Below, in pieces: positions 33,514 to 42,659 of a stretch of 64,000 nt of DNA; the first letter of the stretch is position 1, and the number at the start of each line of letters is the position of its first letter. The notes under the pieces were generated by a model. The model searched no databases. It was not told the origin of the DNA and saw only the letters and a list, made by a program, of their open reading frames with translations. The position numbers and the translations under genes are program-made. The DNA comes from Leptolinea sp964397625 (GTDB taxonomy: Bacteria; Chloroflexota; Anaerolineae; Anaerolineales; Anaerolineaceae): contig CAYNJT010000010.1 of NCBI GenBank assembly GCA_964397625.1, positions 12,229-76,228 of the forward strand, given 5' to 3'.

Positions 33514-35136
33514 TTAGGCGGTTGGCAGTAGAAAATATACCGTCGTACCCTGGTTGACTTCGCTCTCAGCCCAAATGCGTCCACCGTGCGCTTCCACGAG
33601 GTGCCGCGCGATGGAAAGCCCCAGGCCGGTGCCCCCACCCGATCGAGCTTTATCGGCTTTATAAAATCGTTCAAAAATCCGCGGCAGCGATTCCGGGTCA
33701 ATCCCCACACCGGTATCCCGAACGAAAAAGACAATACCATTATCCTGNNNNNNNNNNNNNNNNNNNNNNNNNNNNNNNNNNNNNNNNNNNNNNNNNNNNN
33801 NNNNNNNNNNNNNNNNNNNNNNNNNNNNNNNNNNNNNNNNNNNNNNNCGCCCAGATTCGATGCGGGATAATTCCAACAACTCTTCCACCATCTGGGTCAA
33901 TGAATCGATTTCAATATCCATACGACCAAGGAAACGCTGGGCGGCGGGAGGGTCATCGATCGCGCCCTCTCGTAACGTCTCGGTCAGGGCTTTCATGGAT
34001 GCCAATGGCGTGCGCAATTCATGCGACACGTTTGAAACGAAGTCGCGGCGCAGAGATTCCAGTTTTCGGATACGGGTCAGGTCTTGCAAGATCAACAGTA
34101 CCGCCCCCGGAAGGCCTGAATCCATCAGTGTTGCCCCGGCCTGCACAAATATCTTTTCGAGGCTAATCTCATAACTGGCAGTTTGCGGTTCGCCGGTTTC
34201 CCGGCAGCGCTGCCATAGTTCCACCAATTGGTGATGACGCACCACCTCGACCAGTGTTTTCCCCAGGGCTTCTTCCGTTGTGGTTTTGAACATGCGCTCC
34301 GCGGCAGGGTTGATCAGTTGAACTGTCCCATCTTCACCGGCGATCAGGATGCCATCCGCCATATTGTTCAGCACAGCGGCAAGTTTGGTCCTCTCCCCAG
34401 TCAATTCGTCAATCCGGGATTGTAATTGGGTGCTCATACTGTGAAATGCCAGATTCAACCGTGTTATCTCATCCGTTTCTTCAAGCCCGGTTACTTTTAC
34501 TTCCGGGATGGTGCTCAGGTCTTGAACCGAACGTGACAGACGGCGCACTGGAAGCGTCGTCCAATTGGCGATGAGGAATGTGAGCAAAATTGCCAGCAAT
34601 GTGGCAATGGCTGTAGCCACGAGGATGGCGCGATTCAACGACCACACACTACTTTCCACTTCGGTCAGTGGTGTTGAAAGCCGGGCAACACCCAACACCT
34701 TGCCATCCTTCCATACCGGAACAGCCGTGTACAGGTATGGCACTCCCAGAGTACTTGAAATTCGGGTGGCCGAAGCTTCTTCTCCACGCAGCGCAGCCTG
34801 TACTTCTGGTCGCTGAAGATGATTTTCCATCTCCGCAGGATTTGTCTGCGACTCACCTATAACCGTCCCATCAGCCAGAATTATGGTCACTCGTGAATTC
34901 AGGAGTTGGGCGTCATGGGTGGCTATTTCTTCCATAGCCTGGGGAGAGGCATCTTCCACTAGTTGATGAGTGATGTCGGCGGAAAGTCCCCGGGTTTCAC
35001 CAAGCAGGCGGGTTTTCAAATTCTCTGTGTAAGTGTTGCGTAATGAGTAGGAGACAGCCAGGCTCAACCCACCCATCACGATCAGGGTGAGGATGATATA
35101 AGGCAGCGCAAACCGGGTGATTAATGATTTCCGCAT
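33514..35136 (-). CDS. phoR: Phosphate-sensing histidine kinase PhoR (internal gap)
   Basis: A membrane sensor kinase controlling the Pho response. From the N-terminus: helix 1 (LPYIILTLIVMGGLSLAV), an extracytoplasmic sensor domain of about 130 residues, helix 2 (ATAIATLLAILLTFLIANW), HAMP, a PAS domain (VLNNMADGILIAGEDGTVQL), the H-box FVSNVSHELRTPLASMKAL, then the ATPase domain. The 100-N gap lies between ELSRIESG and the G1 box VRDTGVGIDPESL. A full kinase needs roughly 70 residues there, including the N-box, so the real gap exceeds 100 bases. The ATG at 35136 lies 4 bases after phoP, preceded by GAGGGAT. Confidence 0.92.
   Translation of the reverse strand: MRKSLITRFALPYIILTLIVMGGLSLAVSYSLRNTYTENLKTRLLGETRGLSADITHQLVEDASPQAMEEIATHDAQLLNSRVTIILADGTVIGESQTNPAEMENHLQRPEVQAALRGEEASATRISSTLGVPYLYTAVPVWKDGKVLGVARLSTPLTEVESSVWSLNRAILVATAIATLLAILLTFLIANWTTLPVRRLSRSVQDLSTIPEVKVTGLEETDEITRLNLAFHSMSTQLQSRIDELTGERTKLAAVLNNMADGILIAGEDGTVQLINPAAERMFKTTTEEALGKTLVEVVRHHQLVELWQRCRETGEPQTASYEISLEKIFVQAGATLMDSGLPGAVLLILQDLTRIRKLESLRRDFVSNVSHELRTPLASMKALTETLREGAIDDPPAAQRFLGRMDIEIDSLTQMVEELLELSRIESGXXXXXXXXXXXXXXXXXXXXXXXXXXXXXXXXXXQDNGIVFFVRDTGVGIDPESLPRIFERFYKADKARSGGGTGLGLSIARHLVEAHGGRIWAESEVNQGTTVYFLLPTA
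33748..33847. other. Assembly gap (100 N) inside phoR
   Basis: Exactly 100 undetermined bases. The missing sequence should encode the end of the dimerisation domain and the N-box of the kinase ATPase domain. The reading frame on both sides matches only by chance of the placeholder length. Confidence 0.98.
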
Positions 35137-35140
35137 CAGG

Positions 35141-35857
35141 TTATCCCTCAAACCGGTAACCGGCGCCGCGTACCGTCACAATACGTTCGGGCGCGGCCGG
35201 ATCATTCTCTATTTTTTCTCTCAACCAGCGCATATGTACATCCACTGTTCGGCTGTCTCCAATGAAATCCCACCCCCACACCTTTTCCAGTATCATCTCG
35301 CGGGTAAGCACCTGTCCGCGGTGCATGGCCAGATAATGCAGCAGTTCATATTCCTTGGGTTTTAAAGCCAGTGGTTTTTTATTGAACAACACCTCCCGCC
35401 GAATTTCGTTAACCTCCAAATTACCGAAAGTCATCGTTCCGCCGACAGATGCTTCAGTCGTCATAGCGCGGGCTTCCGCATCTTCGCGTATTAATCGCAC
35501 TCTTCGCAACATGGCTTTCACACGCGCGAGTAATTCCCGCATACTGAAAGGTTTGGTCAGATAATCATCGGCGCCAACTTCCAACCCAACCACGCGATCG
35601 ATTTCATCGTCTCGAGCTGTTAGCATCACCACCGGTGTGTTCATCTCTTGACGAATCGTCCGGCAAACTTCAAATCCGTCCATCTCGGGCAGCATAATGT
35701 CAAGGAGGATCAGATCCGGCTTAATCTCCCGCGCAGATTTCAATGCCTGACCACCCGTTGACGCGGTATGCACGGTATATCCCTGTTTCTTCAGGTTATA
35801 CGCCAGGGTTTCCTGCAGAGAAATCTCATCTTCAACCACCAGTATTGTTTCTGCCAT
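35141..35857 (-). CDS. phoP: OmpR-family response regulator PhoP/PhoB
   Basis: The DNA-binding partner of PhoR. The receiver domain has the acidic pair in VVEDEISLQE, the phospho-Asp in LILLDIMLPEMDGFEVC, the Thr in VVMLTARDDEID and the Lys in DDYLTKPFSMREL. The C-terminal winged helix contains LALKPKEYELLHYLAMHRGQ, VWGWDFIGDSRTVDVHMRWL and IVTVRGAGYRFEG. The 238-residue length is standard. AAGGAGGGAAC precedes the ATG. The first 26 bases overlap the 3' end of the GT4 gene, tying phoPR transcription to the upstream chain unless an internal promoter exists. Confidence 0.94.
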   Translation of the reverse strand: MAETILVVEDEISLQETLAYNLKKQGYTVHTASTGGQALKSAREIKPDLILLDIMLPEMDGFEVCRTIRQEMNTPVVMLTARDDEIDRVVGLEVGADDYLTKPFSMRELLARVKAMLRRVRLIREDAEARAMTTEASVGGTMTFGNLEVNEIRREVLFNKKPLALKPKEYELLHYLAMHRGQVLTREMILEKVWGWDFIGDSRTVDVHMRWLREKIENDPAAPERIVTVRGAGYRFEG

Positions 35858-37067
35858 GTTCCCTCCTTAGCTCTTCCATCAGATCCACCAGCGAATCGGT
35901 GATCACTTTCCGTGAATATTCCTTTTCAATAGTCTGTCTGCCATTCAATCCCATTTGATGACAGCGTTCAGGCGCATCAACTAACCTTACTGCAGCTGCA
36001 GCCAGTTCTTCCGCGTTGCCGGGTTGGCAAAAGACACCGGCGTCCGCCTTTTCAACCAGATCTCGGATGACGCCGTCAATACACAGGATTACCGGTTTGC
36101 CGGCGGCCATGGCGTCAAAGACCTTGTTGGGGTAGGTTGTTTTATACCATTCTAGTGGTTTGAGAATGGCAAGGCAAACCGTCGCCGCCGCGAACACATC
36201 TGCCATCTCGTTCTTGGTGACCGGCGGAAGGAAGTGCACATTCAGCAGACCAAATTCTTGTGATTGTTGGATAAGATTCTCCTTTTCTTTCCCATCGCCA
36301 ACAAAAACAAAAACGATATCCGGCCTGTTTTTCAGCAGGTTGGCAGCCTGCAATACCACACCGAGGTCATTCGATATGCCATGCGCGCCAGCATACAGGA
36401 TGATGAACTTTCCCTTGAGACCCCAGGTTTCCCTGATCAAATCACCGCGGTTGGATGTAAACATGGCGACATCAGCACCATTGGGGATCAAACGTACCGA
36501 TCTCGCCCCCTGCTTTTTTACTGGTTCAATAAATCCTGGTGAGTTAACGATCACCTGATCCGCATGGGTGTAAAGAAACCGCTCCAGCCAACGTGACAGG
36601 GAAATGATGGTTGGATTTTTCAACACGCCAACCGCGATGGCAAATTCCGGCCACAGGTCGCGGACTTCAAAAAGAAAGATAGCGCCTTTGAGTCGTGCCG
36701 CCAACCAGGCGGTCACCCCCTGAAAAATAGGTGGTGATGTGCCCCACACAAAATCAACTTTCTTCACCGACAGGGCGGCAAAAAATGAAGAGATCATGAA
36801 ACTCAGAAAGCTAAGGATCCGGTGGAAAAAACTGCGGTGAAGCGCCGGGTAGGTATAAGAGCGCAGAATGGTGATACCGTGTTCGTCCACCTGTCGGTCG
36901 ATCCATTTCATTCTGCCGCCTGTCTTGCCGGTCAGGTAACTCACCGGGCTGGCAATGATGGTCACATCATGCCCTTTTTCGCGCATGTAGCAGGCTGTCT
37001 CATAATGCCGCGTGCCGCCGGCATCACCGAGGGATGAAAAAGCCTGATGGATGATCAGAATATGCAC
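35832..37067 (-). CDS. Glycosyltransferase family 4, WbuB-like
   Basis: A GT-B fold cytoplasmic glycosyltransferase. The N-terminal domain begins with ILIIHQAFSSLGDAGGTRHY and shows FVWGTSPPIFQGVTAWLAAR and FLFEVRDLWPEFAIAVG, typical of WbuB-like enzymes for O-antigen or capsule units. The C-terminal domain contains IPNGADVAMF, IILYAGAHGISNDLG, FVFVGDGKEKENLI, and the donor-site YPNKVFDAMAAGKPVI. The 411-residue length is normal. The sugar is probably an N-acetylfucosamine-type sugar in known WbuB, but cannot be set here. It follows the heparinase-like gene by 9 bases. Confidence 0.85.
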   Translation of the reverse strand: MHILIIHQAFSSLGDAGGTRHYETACYMREKGHDVTIIASPVSYLTGKTGGRMKWIDRQVDEHGITILRSYTYPALHRSFFHRILSFLSFMISSFFAALSVKKVDFVWGTSPPIFQGVTAWLAARLKGAIFLFEVRDLWPEFAIAVGVLKNPTIISLSRWLERFLYTHADQVIVNSPGFIEPVKKQGARSVRLIPNGADVAMFTSNRGDLIRETWGLKGKFIILYAGAHGISNDLGVVLQAANLLKNRPDIVFVFVGDGKEKENLIQQSQEFGLLNVHFLPPVTKNEMADVFAAATVCLAILKPLEWYKTTYPNKVFDAMAAGKPVILCIDGVIRDLVEKADAGVFCQPGNAEELAAAAVRLVDAPERCHQMGLNGRQTIEKEYSRKVITDSLVDLMEELRREHGRNNTGG

Positions 37068-37076
37068 GCAAATATT

Positions 37077-39062
37077 CTAACAGACATTAAATTCTGTCAT
37101 AAACTCAAGGCGGGTAACTTTTGGGATCAACACACGATAAGAGACTGCCGGTTCTTTGATACCGTATGTCGGTGAATACCACCCCAGGTTGGCAATACTG
37201 CCTGCGGGAATCTCCCTGCCGGAGCTTGAATAAAGCAGTACTCCGGCTTTTATCACCTGATATTCGCAAACCGAATCGTGATTGTCCTTGAACAAAGGAG
37301 TCAATAGCACTTTCCGTTCATTGTTATTTTTGCCATATTTCAAACTTGACGTGCCGATTTGCCAATCCAATGGGGGCAACAACCAGTGAATCCAGATGTC
37401 AACGGGAGTGGGTGATTTGTCAATCTCCGGATCAATGCGGTCAAATACCCGCCACACGTGTTCATTGATCATCGCTACTTCGCGTTCATGAACCAGGCCG
37501 AACCTTTGGAAACCGTTATGAGAAGCTCCCAATAAGTTTTCTGCTTTTTTTTCCTTATTCCATTGTGCAGCCGGCCAATCCAGCCATAAGAATCGGCCAG
37601 CCCTGGTCATCTGGTCTTCTTCATTGATCGAAACGGTATTATGCACTCGTGTTTGAGCCAGCGCGTTATCCCAGGGAGGGTCAGCGTTATAGCGATATGT
37701 TCCAGGGTCGAGAACAACGGGCTGGCCATTGTGCCGTAGTTCAACCTGAAGCAGGTCTGACTGGCCAGGCCGCCGGTTGAACTGCGGAGCAAAAAGAATT
37801 ATTTCTGCCGATCCTTCCGATATCTTTCGGTATGAGTGGATGGATGGAACAGGAATTTGATTTGCAGGATCTGCTGTGTATTCAACGTTCCTACCAGCCA
37901 GCCATTTAAACCACAACGTCATCTCATCTTCAGGCTCTAACCCTATGCCTGTTAAAAACAAATTTCTCGCAGCCACCAACACAGGGCGAAAATCGTCAAA
38001 TGGCTGGGCAGTTAACGGCAGGATATACGCGCCGTCGTTATGCCCGTAATTGGGAACCCGGCCGGTTTCCGGCGCGGTTAATCCGTCCAACCAATTCGCG
38101 GCCGCCGCGAGTTTTCGCGTACTTGTCTCCGGAAAAACGTCGCCAGCCCTCAGTGCAACCGCTTTTACCCACAGGGCGATTTGCAGCATCAGGCGGTGAT
38201 AATTCGTCGAATATTGGGCGTAAGTGCCGTCGTCATCGATCTGGTCATCCAGTCCCTGATGAAACACCTGCCAGCCTGTATCTCTCCATTTTCGGGATTC
38301 CGGATGATCCGGCAGGAAAACTCCCGCGGTATACAAACCGGCTGTTTCCACCAGCAAGTGATTGTTCTGCTGGCTGCGCGCGTACACCAGGGTTGGCGGG
38401 ATGCGCCGCGCGTGGTCTATAACGGCTTGCGCGAGAAGTTGTTCCCAATCCTCCGGCATATCAGGGCAGTCCCGGAATACTTCATGGAAGAAGACCAGTG
38501 CCAGAATTCGCAACGCCACTTCCTGCCCGTTCATCCAGTTTGGACCGCAATTTACTGGATTCAGTTGCAGGAAACGCTGCAACATGTCCCATGTTTTTAT
38601 TCCCAGACCGGGTATCTTTCCGGCAGCCTGCGCCCTGCATAATGTGAAGATCCACCCGAGACGCGCCGGTTCCCAGATAAACTTGATATCCTCAACCGGC
38701 AGGCTAACCTGTTTCAGTTCATACTCCGTCCAGTGGTGCGTGTATGCCGTTTCTGTTTGGAAGAGATTCACGGGTGTTTGGCCGAATATATGGCACTTTC
38801 CGCCAAGGATAAATTCAGCTTCCTGCAGACAGGCAGCCTTTAGTTCAGCATCTTGGCGAAAGAAATCCAAAAGTGATGAATCCGCCAGAGACAACCTCGC
38901 GTCAAGCCAGGATGTTTCTGGAGGTTTGCGGTTCAATTTGATCGGAGGTGTGAGCCGGCGGTAATGGCCGGTGATCAATCCGAAACGATACAGGCCAACC
39001 TGAAGCACCGGTAGGATTCCCACCTGCCGGATCGTCTTTATTCCCCGCGTTAAAGCATTCAC
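37077..39062 (-). CDS. Heparinase II/III-like polysaccharide lyase family protein
   Basis: A 661-residue protein. The N-terminal half is an alpha/alpha-toroid with FIWEPARLGWIFTLCRAQAA, NPVNCGPNWMNGQEVALRIL, RSQQNNHLLVETAGLYTAGV and DDDGTYAQYSTNYHRLML. The N-N-H-L and Y-Q-S-T-N-Y-H motifs hold the catalytic residues of heparinase II/III and alginate lyase relatives. The C-terminal half is a beta-sandwich (ELRHNGQPVVLDPGTYRYNA, HNTVSINEEDQM). No signal peptide is clear. In polymer-synthesis loci such proteins often accompany a dehydrogenase/oxidoreductase fusion, as here. It may trim or modify the polymer during synthesis. Confidence 0.82.
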   Translation of the reverse strand: MNALTRGIKTIRQVGILPVLQVGLYRFGLITGHYRRLTPPIKLNRKPPETSWLDARLSLADSSLLDFFRQDAELKAACLQEAEFILGGKCHIFGQTPVNLFQTETAYTHHWTEYELKQVSLPVEDIKFIWEPARLGWIFTLCRAQAAGKIPGLGIKTWDMLQRFLQLNPVNCGPNWMNGQEVALRILALVFFHEVFRDCPDMPEDWEQLLAQAVIDHARRIPPTLVYARSQQNNHLLVETAGLYTAGVFLPDHPESRKWRDTGWQVFHQGLDDQIDDDGTYAQYSTNYHRLMLQIALWVKAVALRAGDVFPETSTRKLAAAANWLDGLTAPETGRVPNYGHNDGAYILPLTAQPFDDFRPVLVAARNLFLTGIGLEPEDEMTLWFKWLAGRNVEYTADPANQIPVPSIHSYRKISEGSAEIILFAPQFNRRPGQSDLLQVELRHNGQPVVLDPGTYRYNADPPWDNALAQTRVHNTVSINEEDQMTRAGRFLWLDWPAAQWNKEKKAENLLGASHNGFQRFGLVHEREVAMINEHVWRVFDRIDPEIDKSPTPVDIWIHWLLPPLDWQIGTSSLKYGKNNNERKVLLTPLFKDNHDSVCEYQVIKAGVLLYSSSGREIPAGSIANLGWYSPTYGIKEPAVSYRVLIPKVTRLEFMTEFNVC

Positions 39063-39077
39063 CCGGCCACTCCAGAA

Positions 39078-41225
39078 TCAGGCCTGGTTGTTAATCTGCC
39101 CGGCAGCCTGAATGCTGGCCAGGCTGGACGCGCGCAATTGGTCATAAGGAATGGAGGGATTGCCACCTTCCCTGACCGCCTGAACAAACGCCTGCCATGC
39201 AGCCTTATGGCCTTTGTCCTGACGTAGCATGGAACGCAGGGTCTTTTTTGAACCGCCCGTCCACAATTGCAGCTCGCGGTAATCATCCAGAATGGCGCTG
39301 CGTCCGGCGCTGTGCACCTCGAGGCGCTCTTTTGGCAGACCTTTGTCTCCGTTGGCCAGGTAAAGCACCTGCCCGATCGAACCGTTGGGAAAAACCAGGT
39401 TGATCTGAACATTATCACGATGGTAGCGTCCCCCGTCCGGCAAAGCTCTGGCTTCCACTGTTAACGGTGCCTCTCCGGCCAGGAATATCAGATAATCAAT
39501 AAAGTGGCAGCCCTCCCCAATGATACGGCCGCCACCCTGAGCCGGATCGTGTGTCCAGTGGGTCAAGGGCAGGTAACCGGCGTTTACACGGTAGGTCGCC
39601 ATGAATGGTTCATTCCCCGATGAAATGAATTCTTTTAGGCTGACAGATAACGGGGCAAACCGGCGGTTGAAGCCCACTGATAGATACGGGCTACTACCGT
39701 TATCCCCGACCTTGTTGAAAATGGAGTCAAGATCTCCAACCGTCAGTGCCAGCGGTTTCTCGCAATACACATTTTTCCCGGCTTCGAGCGCCGCCAGAAC
39801 CTGGCGGGCGTGGTGCTGATGGCGGGTGAGCACCAGTATCGTATTGATATCCGGATTATCCAGGATATCCGCTTCATCAGTGGAAGCGAATGAAAAGCCG
39901 AATTTATGGGCGGCTGCCTGCGCGGTGACTCCACCGGCCGAAGCAATGCCAATCAGGTCCACCCCGCCGGTTTTTTGGATGGCCGGCAATAAAATGGCGT
40001 TGGCAAAATTACCGGCGCCCAGAACGCCCACTTTGACTTCCGCGGTCTTACCATGCGTTCCGCCGGTAAGGTTTTCCAATTTTCGCCTGTAATTCATTGG
40101 GGCAAGCGCGGGAGGATAGGTAAGCAATACCCCCAGGAAAGGTTCATCCTTTTTCGCGGTGATCAGGTCATACGCCTCCCCGGCTTGTTCAATGGGAAAA
40201 CGGTGGGTGATCAGCGGTTTTAAATCCATTTTTCCCGCGGCAAGCAGGTCGACAAACGCTTGAATGTTGCGGCCTTCCGTCCAGCGCACGTATCCAGCCG
40301 GATAATCGCGCCCGCGCTCTTCGTATTCCGGGTCGTAGCGGCCCGGCCCATAAGAGCGTGAAATGCGCAGGTCGAGTTCCTTATCGTAATAAAGCTTGCG
40401 TTGCAGTTTTAACCCCACAGCGCCGACTGCCACCACCACAGCCCGATCACGGGCAATGCGTGCGGCCAGTTCCACTGGATCATCCGACGGTGTATCCGCG
40501 CAGATCAGAACCACGTCCGCGCCTCTGCCCTGCGTGAACGCGGAACAGGCTGGCTCGGCCTGATCGCGCTCCACTGTTTTAAATCCCATGGATTCTGCCA
40601 GTTTTACCCGATGCGGGTTGGTATCAATGCCAATAACAGCACAACCGGCTGCTGCGGCAATCTGTGCCGAAAGTAATCCCAGTAATCCCATGCCGATGAC
40701 GGCCACACTCTCGCCAATCTGCGGCTGGGCCAGTCGGAATCCATGCATGGCAATCGCGCCAAGGGTGGCAAAAGCTGCCTGCTCCAGTTCAACGGTATCG
40801 GGTACATGCGCCAGCAGGTTTTGCGGCACAACCGCAAGTTCGGCATGCACCGCGAAGCCGCCGCCCCCGCAGGCTACCCGGTCACCGACAGAGAATCCAG
40901 TCAGTCCCACACCCACAGCTTCCACCACGCCGCTGGAGGAATACCCCAACACCATGGGCTGGTCTAGCCGGTTAAACGCGGCGTCCAGCGCGGTCAAAGG
41001 GCCTTCTTTCATTGCTTTATCAATCACCTGCTTCGCCAGGTCTGGGCGTGAACGGACTTTATCCAGCAGGTTCTTCTCGGCAAATTCCACCACCATGCGT
41101 TCCGTGCCGGCTGAAACCAGCGAGTAGACCGTGCGCACCAGCGCCGTTCCGGGCCGAACCTGTGGATCGGGAATTTCTTCGACACTTGTTTTACCGCTCT
41201 TCATGGATTGCAGTACCTGTTTCAT
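39078..41225 (-). CDS. Fusion of zinc-type alcohol dehydrogenase and Gfo/Idh/MocA oxidoreductase
   Basis: A 715-residue two-domain enzyme. The first part (about 1-350) is a medium-chain dehydrogenase: VLGYSSSGVVEAVGVGLTGF, GDRVACGGGGFAVHAEL, and the Rossmann AVIGMGLLGLLSAQIAAAAG. The structural zinc Cys cluster is missing. The second part (from about 370) is a Gfo/Idh/MocA oxidoreductase: VGVLGAGNFANAILLPAIQK and GKNVYCEKPLALT with the catalytic Lys, then GGGRIIGEGCHFIDYLIFLA. This fusion is known from polysaccharide clusters next to heparinase-like genes, where it is thought to process sugar nucleotides. It lies 31 bases after ruvA and 15 before the heparinase gene. Confidence 0.88.
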   Translation of the reverse strand: MKQVLQSMKSGKTSVEEIPDPQVRPGTALVRTVYSLVSAGTERMVVEFAEKNLLDKVRSRPDLAKQVIDKAMKEGPLTALDAAFNRLDQPMVLGYSSSGVVEAVGVGLTGFSVGDRVACGGGGFAVHAELAVVPQNLLAHVPDTVELEQAAFATLGAIAMHGFRLAQPQIGESVAVIGMGLLGLLSAQIAAAAGCAVIGIDTNPHRVKLAESMGFKTVERDQAEPACSAFTQGRGADVVLICADTPSDDPVELAARIARDRAVVVAVGAVGLKLQRKLYYDKELDLRISRSYGPGRYDPEYEERGRDYPAGYVRWTEGRNIQAFVDLLAAGKMDLKPLITHRFPIEQAGEAYDLITAKKDEPFLGVLLTYPPALAPMNYRRKLENLTGGTHGKTAEVKVGVLGAGNFANAILLPAIQKTGGVDLIGIASAGGVTAQAAAHKFGFSFASTDEADILDNPDINTILVLTRHQHHARQVLAALEAGKNVYCEKPLALTVGDLDSIFNKVGDNGSSPYLSVGFNRRFAPLSVSLKEFISSGNEPFMATYRVNAGYLPLTHWTHDPAQGGGRIIGEGCHFIDYLIFLAGEAPLTVEARALPDGGRYHRDNVQINLVFPNGSIGQVLYLANGDKGLPKERLEVHSAGRSAILDDYRELQLWTGGSKKTLRSMLRQDKGHKAAWQAFVQAVREGGNPSIPYDQLRASSLASIQAAGQINNQA

Positions 41226-41256
41226 AAAACCACCGGTGATTATGAATTATGAAAAG

Positions 41257-41835
41257 CTAATTAGAAAAATACTGCAGCGCCAGACGCAACCGGGTCTCCA
41301 CATCCGAAGCTGATCCACGCGGGATGGATTGTATGGCAGCCTGGGCTTCCACGATGGAGTACCCCAACCCGGTCAGGGCATCCAGCACCTGGGCGTCTAC
41401 TTCTATTGTACCCGGCTCAACGCTGACGGTTAGTTCACTGCCCACCTTGCCTTGCAGGTACAGAATAATCTTTTGCGCTGTTTTCTTGCCCACTCCGGAA
41501 ACCCGCGCGAAGAGGTCGGGCTGTTCGGAGAGCACGGAACGGCGGATCGCGTCAGGAGACATGCTGGAAAGGATGGCCAGCGCGATGCGAGACCCCACCC
41601 CGTTCACCCCAAGCAAGAGCGCAAACAGGTCGCGCAATTCTTCTGTCTCAAAACCATACAGTGCCAGGGCATCCTCTCGCACCACCAGGTAGGTATGCAA
41701 AAATACCGGATCACCAACAACGTCACGCATGGCAATATCCTGCGTGGTGAATACCTTGAAACCGACACCCCCGGTTTCTACTACCAGGTAATCCTCCCCC
41801 CGGGATATCACCTCTCCCCGTAACGCAGCGATCAT
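41257..41835 (-). CDS. ruvA: Holliday junction branch migration protein RuvA
   Basis: RuvA binds four-way junctions and loads RuvB for branch migration. The 192-residue protein has the OB-fold start MIAALRGEVISRGEDYLVVE, two helix-hairpin-helix motifs (LLGVNGVGSRIALAIL and VSGVGKKTAQKIILYL) and the flexible linker. The C-terminal RuvB-contact domain is the VLDALTGLGYSIVEAQAAI segment. The ATG overlaps the trmH-type gene by 4 bases. ruvB is not adjacent; the next gene is a sugar dehydrogenase fusion. Confidence 0.94.
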   Translation of the reverse strand: MIAALRGEVISRGEDYLVVETGGVGFKVFTTQDIAMRDVVGDPVFLHTYLVVREDALALYGFETEELRDLFALLLGVNGVGSRIALAILSSMSPDAIRRSVLSEQPDLFARVSGVGKKTAQKIILYLQGKVGSELTVSVEPGTIEVDAQVLDALTGLGYSIVEAQAAIQSIPRGSASDVETRLRLALQYFSN

Positions 41836-42659
41836 TTTTCGCCTCCCTCTATCTTCTTCAGATCCCGGCGCTGGTTGAAGACCTCGTACAGCATTATGGC
41901 CGTGGCTTCTGCCAGATTCAACGAATCAACATGCCCGACCATCGGGATGGAAACTTGTTTATCGCAAAGGGCGGTCAATGTGGGAGTCAATCCCTCGCGT
42001 TCACTGCCCATCATCAGGATTAACGGGCTGGAATAGTGTTGCGTATGATAATCCTCCGCTCCTGGCACCGCAACCGCACCAATTAGTGAAACCGGGGATG
42101 AATTCTTCCATCGGGAAAAACTTTCCGTGTCCGCCTTTACCAGATTCAGATGAAACACAGCGCCTGTGGACGCCCGAATGGCCGTGGGATCGTACGGATC
42201 TGTGCACTGGTCTATTAAGAACAAACCTTTCCCTCCGCAGGCATCCAACGTGCGCAGGATGGTCCCCAGGTTCCCCGGATCAGCCACCCGGTCCAAAGCA
42301 ACCCAGAGGTCACTGCCTGAAAGTACTACTTTATTGAGAGGCATAAAAGACTGCCGGATGACCACACCCATGCCCTGTGGATTTTCCTTGCCAGAGAGGG
42401 TGGCGTACGCGTCCCGGCTGACTTCCAGGATATCGATTCCAATTGAATGGGCTTTATCCACCAATTCATCCGCGTACGGGCTGTGCAGACTTTCCGGGCA
42501 GATCACCACTAATTCGATAAACTCCGGCCTTGTGAACGCGTCACCGCAGGCACGTAAACCTTCCACCCAGGCAAGGCCGCTTTCCGCGCGGAACTTGCGC
42601 TCGCGCAATTTACGGATATCCTTCAGGCGCGGATTGGATGAACTGGTGATGACTGTCAT
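41832..42659 (-). CDS. SpoU/TrmH-family RNA 2'-O-methyltransferase
   Basis: A 275-residue RNA ribose methyltransferase. The substrate-binding N-terminus starts with SSSNPRLKDIRKLRERKFRA, the common form in this family. The knotted SAM domain shows ALDRVADPGNLGTILRTLDA, LILMMGSEREGLTP and VSIPMVGHVDSLNLAEATAI, the three SpoU motifs. The target, probably 23S rRNA, cannot be told. It overlaps ruvC and ruvA by 4 bases each, an unusual insertion between the two ruv genes. Confidence 0.9.
   Translation of the reverse strand: MTVITSSSNPRLKDIRKLRERKFRAESGLAWVEGLRACGDAFTRPEFIELVVICPESLHSPYADELVDKAHSIGIDILEVSRDAYATLSGKENPQGMGVVIRQSFMPLNKVVLSGSDLWVALDRVADPGNLGTILRTLDACGGKGLFLIDQCTDPYDPTAIRASTGAVFHLNLVKADTESFSRWKNSSPVSLIGAVAVPGAEDYHTQHYSSPLILMMGSEREGLTPTLTALCDKQVSIPMVGHVDSLNLAEATAIMLYEVFNQRRDLKKIEGGEK

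Noticed and set aside
40588..41127. Plus-strand open frame of about 179 codons opposite the dehydrogenase fusion
   Set aside because: It is a shadow of a GC-rich coding strand; the fusion protein on the minus strand is well supported across the same bases.
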